This document shows positions 1-7,692 of a stretch of 64,000 nt of DNA, piece after piece. Below the pieces are notes generated by a model that was not told the origin of the DNA, ran no database searches, and was given only the letters and a program-made list of their open reading frames with translations. Source of the stretch: UMGS1668 sp035447605. Lineage in GTDB: Bacteria; Bacillota; Clostridia; Oscillospirales; Ruminococcaceae. The stretch is taken from positions 1 to 64,000 of the forward strand of contig DAOTHJ010000005.1 of assembly GCA_035447605.1 (NCBI GenBank), read 5' to 3'. A program made the position numbers and the translations under genes. Numbering within the stretch: position 1 is the stretch's first letter; each line of letters starts with the position of its first letter.

Positions 1-21
1 CGGTCATCTCCTGCATCCTTC

Positions 22-918
22 TTAACCCTCAGCTTTCGTGGTTTTTGAGTCTTTCTTTTTGTTCCGCTCCCCCGAAGCATCCTCCGCGGCGGCGGCATTC
101 TCCGCCTTCAGGGCGCGCTGCATCCGGATTGTGCGGTAATAATCGAACATTTTGATCTTTTGTAAATCGAAGGTCATGTTGATTCTGTGGAAGAAATTGA
201 TGCTCATCAACTGCTTTTTGCTGAAGAGAGCCTCGAGATCCTCCATCTGCTTCTCGGCGGCACCCTGTTCGGCGCGGAGTGCTGCGACGGCGGCATTCTT
301 CTGCCCGTATTCCTTCTCCGTCTCCCGGCCATTCAGAATCTCCTGAATCTGTGCCTTCCTTTCGGCCTGTTCGGTCAGCAGGTCAAGGCGTCTCTCCTGT
401 TCCTCGCTCCGGAGCAGAAACGGCATCGTCTTGCGCAGAGCTCCGAGATTCGCCCTACCGAGATACGGCCGGACGGAGGATTCATCCCACGGTTTGTTCT
501 GCGCTTTATAAAGGATCACCGAGCTGTTCGCGATTCTTCGGGAGGACCAGGCGAGATTCTGGTTCGCATAGGCGCCGGTCTTGAGCTCCTTCATCCCGCG
601 GATCTCCATATAGGACCGCTGAAACGCATACGGCGCGGAATCATAGAGGGAAGTTTTGATGTTTGCATACAGGAAAGCCTGATCCCGGCCCGGATGATAA
701 CCCATCTGAATGCGGCCGTACAGGGTGTCGAGCTTCATCAGGCGGTCGTAGGAAAAATCCTCCGCCGTTTTTTCGCTCTGCTTGAAGTCCTCGACCCGGA
801 CATGCTCCTCAAAGCGGTTGTAGACGATGTGCTGCGGCGCGGAAAGGCGGTTTTTCAGTTCTTCCCGGTCCTTTTTCTCCTGCTCCAGCTTTTTTCGCTG
901 AAGTTCCCTGCCGGCCAT
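22..918 (-). CDS. Hypothetical coiled-coil protein
   Basis: A 298-residue soluble protein that I do not recognise. The start is the ATG at 918, because GGGAGG lies just upstream; an upstream in-frame ATG at 951 has no comparable site. The protein is highly charged. Residues 5-25 and about 170-240 are rich in E, K, Q and R with heptad-like spacing, suggesting coiled coils, and the C-terminal 30 residues are Ala, Lys and Glu rich and probably disordered. There is no signal peptide or membrane segment. A sigma-A promoter lies upstream at 972-1000, so it is probably transcribed alone. The end lies close to the window edge, so downstream operon partners cannot be seen. Confidence 0.7.
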   Translation of the reverse strand: MAGRELQRKKLEQEKKDREELKNRLSAPQHIVYNRFEEHVRVEDFKQSEKTAEDFSYDRLMKLDTLYGRIQMGYHPGRDQAFLYANIKTSLYDSAPYAFQRSYMEIRGMKELKTGAYANQNLAWSSRRIANSSVILYKAQNKPWDESSVRPYLGRANLGALRKTMPFLLRSEEQERRLDLLTEQAERKAQIQEILNGRETEKEYGQKNAAVAALRAEQGAAEKQMEDLEALFSKKQLMSINFFHRINMTFDLQKIKMFDYYRTIRMQRALKAENAAAAEDASGERNKKKDSKTTKAEG

Positions 919-971
919 CCTTCCGCCTCCCTGAAAAAGGGCACTGTGCACCCTATAATATGACTAATTAT

Positions 972-1000
972 ATTGTATTTGCTTCCAGGAACATGTACAA
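972..1000 (-). promoter_or_regulatory. Sigma-A promoter for the coiled-coil protein gene
   Basis: On the minus strand, TTGTAC (995-1000) and TACAAT (972-977) are separated by 17 bases, about 55 bases upstream of the chosen start codon. It reads as a normal vegetative promoter. Confidence 0.55.
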
Positions 1001-1074
1001 CTGACCGAAAGTACAGGTTTTGACAAAAATTTTCAAAGAGATCCCGGGTATCGGCCCCGGATTGAGTCAAAAAG

Positions 1075-1102
1075 AAAAAAGGCCCGCATACGCGGACCTT
1101 TG
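1075..1102 (-). terminator. Intrinsic terminator after the LuxR-type gene
   Basis: A short GC-rich hairpin (GGTCCGC and GCGGGCC arms, 4-base loop) is followed on the minus strand by a run of T. It lies 22 bases beyond the stop codon of the LuxR-type regulator. Confidence 0.8.
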
Positions 1103-1123
1103 TACGGACGATTTTTGAGGAAT

Positions 1124-2617
1124 TTAAAGAATGCCGCGGACTTTCGCCTCTTTCAGAGCCGCAGTACGGCTGGAAACGCCGAGCCTTTCGTAGACGTTGC
1201 GCAGATGAAATTTAACGGTTGTGAGCTTGATGCCGACCTCCTCGGCGATCTCGCTGTTGGTCTTGCCCTCCTCCAGAAGCCGGAGCATCCGGATCTCGGC
1301 GGCGGTGCAGTCGGCCGGCGGCAAATCCGGAGCCTTCTTTTTCTCCGAAAGATAATCCGGATAAAGAAGCGCAAAGCATTTCGCCGATTCCGTCAGCTGG
1401 GCCACAAATTTTGCGGAGCCCTCGTGCTGCTCCGGGCTGCGGCTGTATTTCAGCAGAAGATGATAGGCCGGAGCGCCAAAATCCGCAAAGGCGCGGACGT
1501 AGCCGTAGGTCTCTGCGGAAAGGATCGCCTCGCCCAGACGCTCCATGGCGAGCACGTCGCTGCCGAGTCTTTCGCAGGCAATTGCCTCCATGACGCCGCA
1601 TTCGATCATATCGAGCGTACGGCTCTCCGCGGTAAAAATCTGGCGCAGTTCCTCCGCAAGGGAGACCGCCTCGGTATATTTTTCAAGCGCAAGGTAAACC
1701 CTTGCCCGCACCGTCATCCGGTAGGCGTTATCCGGGCGGATGCCGTCCCATTCGCTCCCCGATTTTTCCGCGAGCCAAGCTTCCGCCTCCTCCGTGCAGC
1801 CGCCCAGAAGAGAAAACCAGGCACAGAGCGCTTCGTAATTCGGCACGAGCCAGTCGGCGCCGCGCTCCTCCAAAATGTTCCCAAGACGGCTGAGTGATTC
1901 CTGCCAGCCGCGGCCCGAAGGATCGAGCGCGCGGATCCTCGCATAGACCGCATAGACGGCAAAGAGAATATCCACATCCTTTGAAATAAAGGCCCCTCCG
2001 ATTTCCATGGAGGCGGCAGGAATGTTGTTTTTCTCATACAGGAGTTCCGCCTTTGCGCATTCGATCCTGCCGGAACCCGTGTCACCGTAGATCGCCTGAA
2101 TCATGGGGCGTACAATCTCCGCAACGGCGCCATAATGCTGGCCCCAGACGGAAAAGTCCCGGCCGCCGCGGAGCACGCTCGGGTAATTGGCCGTGGCGGA
2201 GATGGCGAGCGGAGAGACGGTATCCCGGTCGTTCGCCAACACGGCGAGCATCAGCAGCACCCTTGAGCTGTCGGTCTTCGGCAGCATGAAAGAGGCCCGA
2301 CAGATGCATTTTTCCGTCAGGCTCCGGCAGGAACTGTCCGCCCTGCACCCGCTGCGAAGTTTCATCAGGCGGGAGTACCAGCCGGAGACATCCTCGCTCC
2401 TGCCCTCGTACCAGGCGAACTGCATCTCCTGGATGCAGTGCACCGGGGAGGCCGCGCGGTACTCCTCCGGAATCTCATAAAAAAGCGACCGAATCTCCTC
2501 CTGCTCATCTTTGTTAAGGTGGTTCATATCCACCTCGCAGAGCACGGAAACCGCGTCGCCGTAATCGGAGGCCGCAATGCTCCGCTGGGCTTTCCGAAGA
2601 AGCTCCCTGTCGAGCAT
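1124..2617 (-). CDS. LuxR-type (MalT-like) transcriptional regulator
   Basis: A 497-residue DNA-binding regulator. The last 65 residues form a LuxR/GerE helix-turn-helix: the sequence around TAAEIRMLRLLEEGKTNSEI followed by VKFHLRNVYERLGVSSRTAA has the expected recognition-helix pattern. The preceding 400 residues are helical and Ala/Leu rich, like the TPR-like arm of MalT-type regulators, but there is no P-loop ATPase domain, so the protein is shorter than full MalT (about 900 residues). The start is the ATG at 2617, six bases after AGGAGG; the longer frame beginning at 2725 runs through AT-rich promoter DNA. It is monocistronic. The ligand and targets are unknown; a perfect 14-bp palindrome overlaps its own leader and may be an operator. 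Confidence 0.8.
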   Translation of the reverse strand: MLDRELLRKAQRSIAASDYGDAVSVLCEVDMNHLNKDEQEEIRSLFYEIPEEYRAASPVHCIQEMQFAWYEGRSEDVSGWYSRLMKLRSGCRADSSCRSLTEKCICRASFMLPKTDSSRVLLMLAVLANDRDTVSPLAISATANYPSVLRGGRDFSVWGQHYGAVAEIVRPMIQAIYGDTGSGRIECAKAELLYEKNNIPAASMEIGGAFISKDVDILFAVYAVYARIRALDPSGRGWQESLSRLGNILEERGADWLVPNYEALCAWFSLLGGCTEEAEAWLAEKSGSEWDGIRPDNAYRMTVRARVYLALEKYTEAVSLAEELRQIFTAESRTLDMIECGVMEAIACERLGSDVLAMERLGEAILSAETYGYVRAFADFGAPAYHLLLKYSRSPEQHEGSAKFVAQLTESAKCFALLYPDYLSEKKKAPDLPPADCTAAEIRMLRLLEEGKTNSEIAEEVGIKLTTVKFHLRNVYERLGVSSRTAALKEAKVRGIL

Positions 2618-2628
2618 AGGCACACCTC

Positions 2629-2642
2629 CTATATTAATATAG
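2629..2642. promoter_or_regulatory. Perfect 14-bp palindrome in the LuxR-type gene leader
   Basis: The sequence CTATATTAATATAG is its own reverse complement and lies between a TATAAT (minus strand, about 2648-2653) and the ribosome binding site of the LuxR-type gene. Its place suggests an autoregulatory operator, but AT-rich palindromes also arise by chance. Confidence 0.4.
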
Positions 2643-2771
2643 AAAAAATTATACCATTTTTTCATATTGAAGAAAAGAAAAAAAATTAAAATTATTCCTG
2701 TTTTTTCGCAAAAACGGAATTCCATGCCGTATTCTCCATCTCGGACTGCTCAAAAATATTTCGGAAAGCAC

Positions 2772-2800
2772 TTGATTTTTAGACAGGCATTCGGTATAAT
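2772..2800 (+). promoter_or_regulatory. tRNA-Ser promoter
   Basis: TTGATT (2772-2777), a 17-base spacer and a perfect TATAAT (2795-2800) lie 42 bases before the mature tRNA end. Confidence 0.75.
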
Positions 2801-2842
2801 ATCACAGTGCCGTGATAAGCGGCAAGGAACTTGAGCAGCGAT

Positions 2843-2934
2843 GGAGATGTCGCCTAGTTGGTCGAGGGCGCGCGACTGGAAATCGCGTAGGGGTCAAAAG
2901 CTCCTCAAGAGTTCAAATCTCTTCATCTCCGCCA
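2843..2934 (+). tRNA. tRNA-Ser (anticodon GGA)
   Basis: A complete class II tRNA with an encoded CCA end. The acceptor arms GGAGATG and CATCTCC pair perfectly. The anticodon stem CGCGA/TCGCG closes the loop CTGGAAA with anticodon GGA, which reads UCC and UCU serine codons. A long variable arm follows (about 2890-2908), as expected for serine tRNAs, and the T stem AAGAG/CTCTT closes a TTCAAAT loop. The 3' end is followed directly by a terminator. A decayed copy of the 3' part of this gene with its terminator occurs at about 5940-6050, on the far side of the ars genes. Confidence 0.95.
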
Positions 2935-2936
2935 TT

Positions 2937-2990
2937 AAAGAAAGCCGGTAACCGCATGATAATGCGATTCCCGGCTTTCTTTATTTTTTA
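2937..2990 (+). terminator. tRNA-Ser terminator (left repeat)
   Basis: The arms AAAGAAAGCCGG and CCGGCTTTCTTT form a 12-bp stem followed by TATTTTTTA. The 54-base element aligns without gaps to the terminator at 5997-6050, with 42 of 54 positions identical. Confidence 0.9.
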
Positions 2991-3114
2991 AGCGACACCG
3001 GTATGGGCACCATTTTTTTGTATTGCTCATTGATAAAGTTGCCGCCTTTTTTCCGCCCGTCAGCGGAAACTGCCAAGAGATTGCAGAATATCTGTGAAGA
3101 AATACCAGGCATGA

Positions 3115-3143
3115 TTGCAAACCGGTGATATTCGGCGTATAAT
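3115..3143 (+). promoter_or_regulatory. arsR promoter
   Basis: TTGCAA (3115-3120) and a perfect TATAAT (3138-3143) are separated by 17 bases, about 45 bases upstream of arsR. Confidence 0.8.
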
Positions 3144-3161
3144 ATGAGTACATGAGCATAT
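3142..3161. promoter_or_regulatory. Candidate ArsR operator
   Basis: ATATG and CATAT arms are separated by 10 bases, starting inside the -10 box and running past the likely transcription start. Repressors of the ArsR family bind imperfect AT-rich palindromes in this position. The call rests on position and symmetry only. Confidence 0.45.
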
Positions 3162-3188
3162 AGGGATTCCGGGGAGGTGATCGTAAGC

Positions 3189-3536
3189 GTGCAAATGACC
3201 GATATTTTCAAGGCTCTTTCGGATGAAACGAGGCTTCGCATATTATCGCTGGTTCTGAGCGGCGAGATGTGTGTCTGTGAAATTGAGGATTGTCTCGATC
3301 TGACACAGTCCAATGCCTCCAGGCACTTGACTGCGCTGAAAAACGCTGGAATTCTACTGAGCCGCAAACAGGCACAGTGGACTTATTACAGATTAAACGA
3401 CGACTTCTGTAATGAAAATCAGGAGCTGATTCAGTATCTGGCGGATAAACTAAAATTCCTTTCCACGTATGAATCCGATAACCAAAAAAGAGAACTCTGC
3501 AAACAAAAAGACCTGTGCTGCAAACCAAAAAAGTGA
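3189..3536 (+). CDS. arsR: ArsR-family metalloregulator (arsenic-responsive repressor)
   Basis: About 115 residues with a winged helix. The As(III) sensor motif CVC sits in the helix reading GEMCVCEIEDCL, matching the CxC of ArsR from plasmid R773, and the recognition helix SNASRHLTALKNAGIL follows. The C-terminus adds another cysteine cluster (CKQKDLCC), which may help metal capture. The start is uncertain: GTG at 3189 lies 11 bases after GGAGG; ATG at 3195 and GTG at 3177 are alternatives. It is the first gene of arsR-arsD-arsA. When As(III) or Sb(III) binds, the repressor should leave the operator over its own promoter. Coding is less GC-rich than in the flanking chromosome. Confidence 0.9.
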   Translation: MQMTDIFKALSDETRLRILSLVLSGEMCVCEIEDCLDLTQSNASRHLTALKNAGILLSRKQAQWTYYRLNDDFCNENQELIQYLADKLKFLSTYESDNQKRELCKQKDLCCKPKK

Positions 3537-3725
3537 CTTTTTCTCCGAGCAGAAAAAAAGCCACAGACATTGGCGTCTTTTTAAGACATCTTCCCATATG
3601 AAAAATCCCGTGTAGGGCGGCTGATGCGCTTATTCCCGTGAAAATTTCAAATACTATAAAACATCGGTTCCCGCGGCCAAATATCAATCATCGTCAATAA
3701 TTTTTTTGTTAAGGAGAGGATCCAT
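3537..3725. other. Gap between arsR and arsD with no gene
   Basis: This 189-base stretch interrupts the ars operon. I see no open frame with a ribosome binding site and no convincing terminator; it is AT-rich. Operons of this kind often have the efflux pump gene next to arsR or arsA, but I found no recognisable pump remnant here. Confidence 0.5.
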
Positions 3726-4112
3726 ATGAAAAAAATGATCATCTATGAGCCGGCTATGTGCTGCTCCACGGGTCTCTGCGGAGTCGGAGTCAATCCGGAA
3801 CTGCTCAGAATATCGACCGTCCTTGCCAGCCTTGAAAAAAACGACATCAAGGTTGAAAGGTATAACCTGACGAACGCGCCGCAGGAATTCGTCAAGAATG
3901 CGGAAGTCAATCAGCTGATTTCAAGGGGCGTCGATGTGCTTCCCATCACCGTGCTGGACGGAAAAGTGGTTATTACCAAACGGTATCCGACCAACGACGA
4001 ATTCATCTCCATGCTCGATGTGCCGAGAAGCTATTTGGGCGTAAACAAGGCGAAAGTGACGCCTAAAACTTCGGGCGGCTGCGGCTGCTCCGGCGGAAAT
4101 TGCTGCGGATAA
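3726..4112 (+). CDS. arsD: ArsD arsenic metallochaperone
   Basis: A 128-residue ArsD. Family function: it binds As(III)/Sb(III) and hands it to the ArsA ATPase, and it weakly represses the operon. The three As-binding cysteines are present in MCCSTGLCG (Cys12, Cys13, Cys18), and the thioredoxin-like fold is supported by VDVLPITVLDGKVV. The C-terminus carries two more cysteine pairs (GGCGCSGGNCC), as in R773 ArsD. AGGAGAGG precedes the ATG. It ends 14 bases before the arsA start, consistent with joint expression and transfer of metal between the two products. Confidence 0.95.
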   Translation: MKKMIIYEPAMCCSTGLCGVGVNPELLRISTVLASLEKNDIKVERYNLTNAPQEFVKNAEVNQLISRGVDVLPITVLDGKVVITKRYPTNDEFISMLDVPRSYLGVNKAKVTPKTSGGCGCSGGNCCG

Positions 4113-4126
4113 AGGAAGGTGCTCTG

Positions 4127-5869
4127 ATGGAACTGTTTCGTCCGGAGGCAATGAACCTCACAAAATATTTATTTTTCACCGGCAAGGGCGGCGTGGGTAA
4201 AACTTCGGCCGCCTGCGCCACCGCCGTCACGCTGGCCGATGAAGGAAAAAAGGTGCTGCTCATCAGCACCGACCCCGCGTCGAATCTTCAGGACGTTTTT
4301 CACACGGAACTGACCAACAAAGGCATGCCCATCGAGGAAGTGCCCAATCTGATGGTGGCCAATCTTGACCCTATTGAGGCGGCGGTGGAATACCGCGAGA
4401 GCGTGATCAGCCCTTACCGCGGCAAACTGCCGGATGCCGTTCTTACCAATATGGAGGAGCAGCTTTCCGGTTCCTGCACGGTGGAAATCGCCGCATTCAA
4501 CGAGTTTTCCAATTTTATCACCGATCAGAAAGCGCAAACGGAATATGATTATATCATTTTCGATACCGCGCCGACCGGCCATACGCTGAGAATGCTCCAG
4601 CTGCCGTCCGCATGGAGCAATTTTATCAGTGAGAATACACACGGCGCCTCTTGTCTGGGGCAGTTGTCCGGGCTGGAAAGCAGAAAAGAGATCTATAAAG
4701 AAGCGGTTGCCACGCTGGCGGATGGAAAACTCACCACGCTGATTCTGGTAGCCCGTCCCGAGATCTCGCCTTTAAAAGAGGCGGAAAGAGCGGCAAAGGA
4801 GCTTTCCGAGATCGGCGTAAACAATCAGATTCTGATTATTAACGGCGTTCTGACCTCATACGACGACGGTATCTCCAAGAGCATGTATCAAAAACAGCGG
4901 AAGACTCTTTACGATATTCCGGAAGGACTAAAGAAGATCCCCATTTACGCGATCCCGCTCAGGGCGTATAACATCACCGGGATCAAAAATGTAAGGGCGC
5001 TTCTGACAAAGAATCAATGCGTGGTCAGCGATGAAAAAATCAACGCTCAGACCATCCACCGTCTCAGGGATGTCGTAGAGGATCTGTATCGCGAAAATAA
5101 AAAAGTGATCTTTACGATGGGAAAAGGCGGCGTTGGAAAAACCACCGTCGCGGCGGCCATCGCAATGGGTCTGGCCGCGAAAGGAAAAAAAGTTCATCTC
5201 ACGACCACGGACCCCGCTGCTCATCTCAAATTTGTGATCGATGAAAGCAGCGGCATCACCATGAGCCACATTGATGAGCACGCCGAACTTAAAAAATATC
5301 AGGAAGAGGTGCTCGCCAAGGCAAGGGAGACCATGTCCGAAGACGACATCGCCTATATCGAAGAGGACCTGCGCTCCCCCTGCACGCAGGAGATTGCCGT
5401 ATTCCGCGCCTTCGCAGAGATCGTCGAAAAGGCGGAGGATCAGATCGTGGTCATCGATACCGCCCCTACCGGGCATACGCTTCTTTTGCTGGAATCGACC
5501 CAGAGCTACAACCACGAGATCAAGCGCTCGCAGGGAGACATCCCCGAATCGGCGAAAAAGCTGCTGCCGCGCCTGCGCAATCCCGCGGAAACCGAGGTCA
5601 TCATCGTCACGCTTGCCGAAGCCACCCCGGTCTATGAGGCGCTGCGCCTCGAAGAGGATTTAAAGCGGGCCCAGATTGCGACAAAGTGGTGGGTGATCAA
5701 CTCCTCCCTCTACCGCACCGGCACGACCAACCGGATGTTATCCGCCAAGGCAAGCAACGAAATTGAGTGGATCAATAAAGTGGATGCCCACTCAAACGGA
5801 AACTTTGCTCTGATTCCATGGAGCGCGGATGAGATCAAGGGCGAAAAACTGAAGAATTTATTGAAATAA
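4127..5869 (+). CDS. arsA: ArsA arsenical pump-driving ATPase
   Basis: A 580-residue duplicated ATPase. Both halves have a P-loop of the form GKGGVGKT (about residues 19-26 and 331-338) and the signature DTAPTGHT. The three metal-site cysteines are present, in GSCTVEI (about 115), GASCLGQL (about 175) and RSPCTQEI (about 420). The start at 4127 follows AAGGAAGG; the in-frame ATG at 4100 overlaps arsD. ArsA normally sits on the membrane pump ArsB (or partners Acr3) and spends ATP to expel As(III) received from ArsD. No pump gene follows: after the stop comes a hairpin, the decayed tRNA repeat with a terminator, and an unrelated protease gene. The partner must lie elsewhere or has been lost. 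Confidence 0.95.
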   Translation: MELFRPEAMNLTKYLFFTGKGGVGKTSAACATAVTLADEGKKVLLISTDPASNLQDVFHTELTNKGMPIEEVPNLMVANLDPIEAAVEYRESVISPYRGKLPDAVLTNMEEQLSGSCTVEIAAFNEFSNFITDQKAQTEYDYIIFDTAPTGHTLRMLQLPSAWSNFISENTHGASCLGQLSGLESRKEIYKEAVATLADGKLTTLILVARPEISPLKEAERAAKELSEIGVNNQILIINGVLTSYDDGISKSMYQKQRKTLYDIPEGLKKIPIYAIPLRAYNITGIKNVRALLTKNQCVVSDEKINAQTIHRLRDVVEDLYRENKKVIFTMGKGGVGKTTVAAAIAMGLAAKGKKVHLTTTDPAAHLKFVIDESSGITMSHIDEHAELKKYQEEVLAKARETMSEDDIAYIEEDLRSPCTQEIAVFRAFAEIVEKAEDQIVVIDTAPTGHTLLLLESTQSYNHEIKRSQGDIPESAKKLLPRLRNPAETEVIIVTLAEATPVYEALRLEEDLKRAQIATKWWVINSSLYRTGTTNRMLSAKASNEIEWINKVDAHSNGNFALIPWSADEIKGEKLKNLLK

Positions 5870-5897
5870 CAATGATCTTTCCCACAACCGCAGAATG

Positions 5898-5917
5898 ATC
5901 GGCATGAGCATGCCGAT
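5898..5917. repeat. Perfect hairpin after arsA
   Basis: The arms ATCGGCAT and ATGCCGAT enclose a 4-base loop, 29 bases after the arsA stop. No T-run follows, so it is probably an mRNA 3'-end stabiliser or a relic. Confidence 0.4.
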
Positions 5918-5939
5918 TAAGCGGGATGCTTATCCATAC

Positions 5940-6050
5940 AGGAGACCGTATGGGGCAAAATTTTCTCAACAATTTTTATCTTTTCATCTCCGCATCGAAG
6001 AAAACCGGGAACCGCACGAAGAATCGGTTCCCGGTTTTCTTCGTTTTTTA
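5940..6050 (+). repeat. Decayed tRNA-Ser 3' part plus terminator (right repeat)
   Basis: Bases 5979-5993 match the T-stem/acceptor end of tRNA-Ser (2918-2932) at 14 of 15 positions, including TTCATCTCCGC. The 30 bases ending there still align with the variable and T arms (about 21 of 30), and the 54-base terminator 5997-6050 aligns ungapped to 2937-2990 (42 of 54). Further upstream, GGAGACCGTATGGGG resembles the anticodon and variable region. The CCA end is lost and no tRNA can fold. The terminator probably still ends arsA transcription. This is the right boundary of the ars segment. Confidence 0.7.
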
Positions 6051-6248
6051 TCCGCTGCCGCCGGCACCGATTCTTAAAACTGCCCGGCGGTAATATTTTT
6101 GGCCTTAAATGTATATTGGCAAAAGCTCTTTGGAAGGGCGGCCAAAAGCCGGCTCCTTTTGTTTCGCGGAATTCCGTCCGGTGCCCGCATTCAGGTGAAA
6201 TCATATAAGGAATCCTGATAAAATAGTTGGGATTCCGAAGGAAACTTG

Positions 6249-6277
6249 TTGCATTTAGCCAAGAAATGTCATAGTAT
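6249..6277 (+). promoter_or_regulatory. Promoter of the HtrA-like protease gene
   Basis: TTGCAT (6249-6254) and TAGTAT (6272-6277) are separated by 17 bases. The preceding 6051-6240 stretch holds no gene that I can see. Confidence 0.5.
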
Positions 6278-6332
6278 AAGTATTGTGATAAAACGGTGTT
6301 GCCAAGAGCAGACACTGTAGGAGGAATTTTTT

Positions 6333-7550
6333 GTGCAGAAAAACATCCTGGTTCGTATGACGGCGGCTATTCTGGTTCTCCTTTTAGTGAGCACATTCAG
6401 CGCATGCGGAAAGCGGAATTATACGGTCACCTTTGATCTGAACGGCGGCGGGCTGGTTTCCGGCGAGACCGTGCAGACCGTGGCGGAAGGTTCCTCCGCT
6501 GTGGCGCCCGAGGCAACAAACGGACGGCTCGAACTTGCTTGGGATAAGGACTTCACCAATGTCACCGGCGACATGACCGTGACGGCGCAATGGAACAAGG
6601 TTGCGATGAGCACCACCGATCTGGCCGCCTATGTTCAGGCACGCACGGTTACCGTAAACGTAGAGACGATCACCGGCGGCAGCGCTGCCGGCTCCGGCTT
6701 CTTCATCGACGATCAGGGCACAATCGTCACCAACTATCATGTGATCGACGGCGTCACCTCCATGAGCGTGGAAGTCAGCGACGGCGCCACTTATTCTGTT
6801 CAAAAGATTATCGATTTCAGCCAAGTCTACGATCTGGCTCTTCTGAAAATCGACGTGACCGGAAACTCCTATCTGGAATTGAGCGCGGAAAGCGTGAAAA
6901 CCGGCGAACAGGTCTATGCCGTGGGTTCCGCCCTCGGAACGCTCACGGGCTCCTTTACCGCGGGCACCGTGTCCTCCACCTCCCGCGCCGTGGGCATGAT
7001 CGACTGCATCCAGATGGATGCCGCCATTTCCAGCGGCAACAGCGGCGGACCGCTGGTCAACATCTACGGCGACGTGGTGGGCATCAACACGTACAGCTAT
7101 GTGGACGGCGAGAACCTCAACCTTGCCATCAAGCCCTCCACGCTGGACGTTCTGCCCCGCGATAAGAACTACACCGTCAACGATTACAAAGAGTGGTACA
7201 TAACCGAGACCTCCCGCTCCTACAGCCCGTATGACGGCACCAACTACTACTATTCCACCGTCAACACCTACCAGGTGGTCACCGGCGCCGAGTGCCTGTA
7301 TTCCGTCGACAGCTACGGCAATTATTCCGAGGGCTACTACGACTGTAGCGAATTTTATATGTACGATTACGCTGTCTCCGAATACGATGCCTATGTGACC
7401 TATCTGAAGAGCATCGGCTTCGTCTTTCAGGACAGCGAGACCTTTGACGAAGGCACCTCTTATTATTACATGAACGAAAAAGACGGCATCCTCGTGGATC
7501 TGTTCATCACGCTGGATAACGCGAACCTCTTCATCTGGGTCAGCGAATAA
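6333..7550 (+). CDS. HtrA-like (S1C) serine protease lipoprotein
   Basis: A 405-residue membrane-anchored trypsin-like protease. The GTG start follows AGGAGG by 7 bases. A signal peptide ends at a lipobox (FSAC, Cys25). Residues 29-87 look like one InlB-type beta-grasp repeat (YTVTFDLNGGG ... GDMTVTAQW). The protease domain covers about 97-280 with the triad His136 (NYHVID), Asp167 (YDLALLK) and Ser237 (GNSGGPL). There is no PDZ domain; instead a Tyr/Ser-rich domain of about 120 residues follows. It probably acts outside the cell in protein quality control or processing; its substrate is unknown. It is monocistronic with its own promoter and terminator. Confidence 0.85.
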   Translation: MQKNILVRMTAAILVLLLVSTFSACGKRNYTVTFDLNGGGLVSGETVQTVAEGSSAVAPEATNGRLELAWDKDFTNVTGDMTVTAQWNKVAMSTTDLAAYVQARTVTVNVETITGGSAAGSGFFIDDQGTIVTNYHVIDGVTSMSVEVSDGATYSVQKIIDFSQVYDLALLKIDVTGNSYLELSAESVKTGEQVYAVGSALGTLTGSFTAGTVSSTSRAVGMIDCIQMDAAISSGNSGGPLVNIYGDVVGINTYSYVDGENLNLAIKPSTLDVLPRDKNYTVNDYKEWYITETSRSYSPYDGTNYYYSTVNTYQVVTGAECLYSVDSYGNYSEGYYDCSEFYMYDYAVSEYDAYVTYLKSIGFVFQDSETFDEGTSYYYMNEKDGILVDLFITLDNANLFIWVSE

Positions 7551-7609
7551 CGCCTCCCCGGAACAGACAGACAAAACGGTTCTCGGCAGGAATGCCATAC
7601 TTCAGAAAT

Positions 7610-7645
7610 AAAAAATCCCTGTTCTCCGGAACAGGGATTTTTCTT
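7610..7645 (+). terminator. Terminator after the HtrA-like gene
   Basis: The arms AATCCCTGTT and AACAGGGATT are followed by TTTCTTTT. It lies between convergent genes and its A-rich left flank may also serve the P-type ATPase gene. Confidence 0.85.
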
Positions 7646-7692
7646 TTGCGGCCGCGCCGAAAGACCAAGCGCCGCCCTTTATTTCGGGCATC

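Noticed and set aside
5895..6077. 60-residue plus-strand frame after arsA
   Set aside because: It runs across the hairpin, the decayed tRNA repeat and the terminator, with no ribosome binding site.
6384..7598. 404-residue open frame antisense to the HtrA-like gene
   Set aside because: Its composition (His, Val, Gly, Asp rich) is the mirror of the real gene; it has no ribosome binding site and no recognisable domain, while the plus-strand gene has a clear catalytic triad.
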